6,192 nucleotides of DNA from Parcubacteria group bacterium. GTDB taxonomy: Bacteria; Patescibacteriota; Minisyncoccia; JACQLN01. The first letter of the stretch is position 1. Every line of letters starts with the position of its first letter. Of this stretch, positions 5,053 through 6,192 are shown piece after piece. The notes below the pieces were generated by a model. The model ran no database searches. It was not told the origin of the DNA and was given only the letters and a program-made list of their open reading frames with translations. Made by a program: the position numbers and the translations under genes. The DNA is taken from the NCBI GenBank assembly GCA_016204035.1, contig JACQLN010000006.1, positions 1 through 6,192 on the forward strand, written 5' to 3'.

Positions 5053-5490
5053 ATGCGGCCAGGGGAACTAGCCACGGTTTTGAAAAAAAAATGGTTGGGG
5101 TTAAGTTTACTTACTCTTCTTGTTTTGGTTTTGGGCTACTTAGGCCTAAGGGAATTTTGGCGCTGGTGGGCCATCAACCGCGAGTATAAAGATATTAAGG
5201 AAGAGATTGTTAAACTGGATGCCCGCACGGGCGAGCTTAAAAAAGAATTGGAGGATTTGTCCCAGCCGGTGGCTATGGAAAAGGAAGCCAAGGCCCGCCT
5301 CAATCTAAAGCGCGAAGGCGAATCGGTTTTGATTGTGGTCAGTGAAGATAATTTTCCCGAAGAAAATTTTTTTACCTCCGAGAGCCAGGGTTTGTTAACG
5401 CCGCTAAAATCATGGTTGTTGGCGAAGCTGAACAATCCTGAAAGTATTTGGTTTAACTTAAATAATTGGAAAACTTATTTTTTCCCTTAA
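5053..5490 (+). CDS. FtsB/DivIC-like septum formation protein
   Basis: FtsB/DivIC proteins are small bitopic components of the divisome that link FtsL and FtsQ/DivIB and help activate septal peptidoglycan synthesis. The protein has 145 residues from the ATG at 5053. A basic cytoplasmic tail (KKK at 11-13) leads to one membrane segment (about 14-32, WLGLSLLTLLVLVLGYLGL). A coiled coil follows (about 42-70, NREYKDIKEEIVKLDARTGE onward), then the family-typical MEKEAKARLNLKREGESVLIVV (75-96, an EAR...L...K.GE.V motif). The C-terminal 40 residues, rich in Phe, Asn and Trp, are lineage-specific. An upstream TTG (4999) would place the promoter inside the gene and is rejected; a TTG at 5080 with aggggaa upstream is a possible shorter start. 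ftsB and divIC cannot be told apart here, so no symbol is given. Confidence 0.8.
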   Translation: MRPGELATVLKKKWLGLSLLTLLVLVLGYLGLREFWRWWAINREYKDIKEEIVKLDARTGELKKELEDLSQPVAMEKEAKARLNLKREGESVLIVVSEDNFPEENFFTSESQGLLTPLKSWLLAKLNNPESIWFNLNNWKTYFFP

Positions 5491-5494
5491 CATT

Positions 5495-6070
5495 ATGATT
5501 ATAAAGCGACTGCATATAGGAGTTTTGGTGGCCACTTTGGCTTTAACAGCGGGCGGGCTTTCCAGCTACACTCTGTCTAGGAACGGCTATTTTCCCGCGG
5601 CCGCCGTAGGCGGCGATTGGATCAGTTATCGCGAAGTTAAAGAAAACGCCGACGTTTCCCGCCGCATTTACGCGCAGGGTTTGGCGGGTTCGGGCGACGA
5701 TCTGGACGTTCTTTTTAAGAGGGGTTCGGAAGGCGAGCTTTTTAGAAGGTCTTTGGAAAATTTAATCGTCAATTCCATTATCAGATCGTCCGTGACCGCC
5801 GAAGTTTTGGGAAAAGCCCAAAAAGAAGTTGAAAATAGTTTTAACGGCGCCACGGCGGCCAATTTGTCGGGGGTGGTAAAAAATGTTTACAATTGGGATC
5901 CGGCCAAATTCAAAACCAAAATTTTAGAACCGCAGGCCTTGATGCAGGTGCTGGCCGAAGAAAAAGGAGCGGATTTTGACGCTTGGTTGCAGGCGGCCAA
6001 ATTAAAATCCAAAGTTAAAATTTGGTTCGTGCCGTTTGAATGGCAGGATGGGGAGTTAAAGAGTAAGTAG
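5495..6070 (+). CDS. Exported SurA/PrsA N-domain-like protein without isomerase domain
   Basis: The protein has 191 residues. A basic start (MIIKRLH) and a hydrophobic segment at about 7-27 act as a signal peptide or membrane anchor; there is no Cys, so it is not a lipoprotein. Next, VGGDWISYREV (38-48) resembles the entry strand of SurA/PrsA N-terminal chaperone domains (V.G..I...E). A helical stretch follows (LENLIVNSIIRSSVTAEVLG and KAQKEVENSF), then an acidic and Lys-rich region and EPQALMQVLAEE, as in SurA-type helices. No parvulin isomerase domain is present, and the chain ends shortly after KVKIWFVPFEW. The likely role is an extracytoplasmic chaperone-like or envelope protein; this is inference. 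It starts 4 bp after the FtsB-like gene and is probably co-transcribed with it. No Shine-Dalgarno and no obvious terminator follow. Confidence 0.6.
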   Translation: MIIKRLHIGVLVATLALTAGGLSSYTLSRNGYFPAAAVGGDWISYREVKENADVSRRIYAQGLAGSGDDLDVLFKRGSEGELFRRSLENLIVNSIIRSSVTAEVLGKAQKEVENSFNGATAANLSGVVKNVYNWDPAKFKTKILEPQALMQVLAEEKGADFDAWLQAAKLKSKVKIWFVPFEWQDGELKSK

Positions 6071-6074
6071 TTGG

Positions 6075-6102
6075 TAGTTTGTAGTGAGTAGTTTGTAGTT
6101 AA
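6075..6102. repeat. 14-bp direct repeat before the tRNA
   Basis: tagtttgtagt occurs at 6075-6085 and again at 6089-6099, a 14-bp period, within a longer run of TAG/TTG words beginning at the upstream stop codon. It separates the SurA-like gene from the tRNA. It may be simple-sequence expansion; no terminator or clear promoter is visible in it. Confidence 0.5.
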
Positions 6103-6109
6103 GAATAAG

Positions 6110-6183
6110 GCGAGTGTGGTTCAATGGCAGAACACGACCTTCCCAAGGTTGAGACGAGGGTTCGATTCCCTTCACTCGCTCCA
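6110..6183 (+). tRNA. tRNA-Gly (anticodon CCC)
   Basis: A full cloverleaf of 74 bases. Acceptor gcgagtg/cactcgc (6110-6116 with 6173-6179, 7 pairs). D stem gttc/gaac (6119-6122 with 6130-6133). Anticodon stem cgacc/ggttg (6135-6139 with 6147-6151, one G-U) with loop ttcccaa, giving anticodon CCC at 6142-6144, which reads glycine GGG. Variable loop agac. T stem gaggg/ccctt (6156-6160 with 6168-6172) with loop ttcgatt. The discriminator is T (6180), as usual for bacterial tRNA-Gly, and CCA is encoded (6181-6183). Confidence 0.95.
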
Positions 6184-6192
6184 CAATTAGAC

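Overview
This window looks like part of a Candidate Phyla Radiation (Patescibacteria) genome, most likely a Parcubacteria-type lineage. The evidence is a compact spc ribosomal operon that lacks rpmD (L30) between rpsE and rplO (4 bp gap), short intergenic gaps, AT-rich start contexts with almost no Shine-Dalgarno sequences, and a small-genome style neighbourhood. Stop codons are the standard ones. No full-length gene contains an internal TGA, so the TGA=Gly code of Gracilibacteria/SR1 is not indicated. The exact lineage is an inference.

Layout. Positions 1-4504 hold the 3' part of the spc operon on the + strand: rplE (5' end outside the window), rpsN (zinc type), a 228-base structured gap, rpsH, rplF, rplR, rpsE, rplO and secY. 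These encode large- and small-subunit ribosomal proteins plus the pore of the Sec translocon. Apart from the S14-S8 gap, the genes are separated by 1-11 bp or overlap, and are probably co-transcribed.

Positions 4505-5052 hold no long gene but are densely organised. A good sigma70-type promoter (TTGCAA-N17-TAGAAT) is followed about 250 bases later by a strong intrinsic terminator. Between them lies a series of hairpins that I read as an unrecognised structured non-coding RNA. Next come GACTC-rich repeats, a nested inverted repeat, and a 34-codon reverse-strand gene for a single-pass membrane peptide. That gene diverges from an FtsB/DivIC-like gene across a 10-bp palindrome (TATTATAATA) placed so that both genes could be leaderless.

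Positions 5053-6070 encode the FtsB/DivIC-like septum protein and, 4 bp downstream, an exported or membrane-anchored protein resembling the N-terminal chaperone domain of SurA/PrsA without the isomerase domain. The window closes with a short direct repeat and a complete tRNA-Gly(CCC) with encoded CCA.

The points most worth a second look are the promoter-to-terminator RNA, the symmetric divergent leaderless promoter with its small membrane peptide, and the competing hairpins between rpsN and rpsH.
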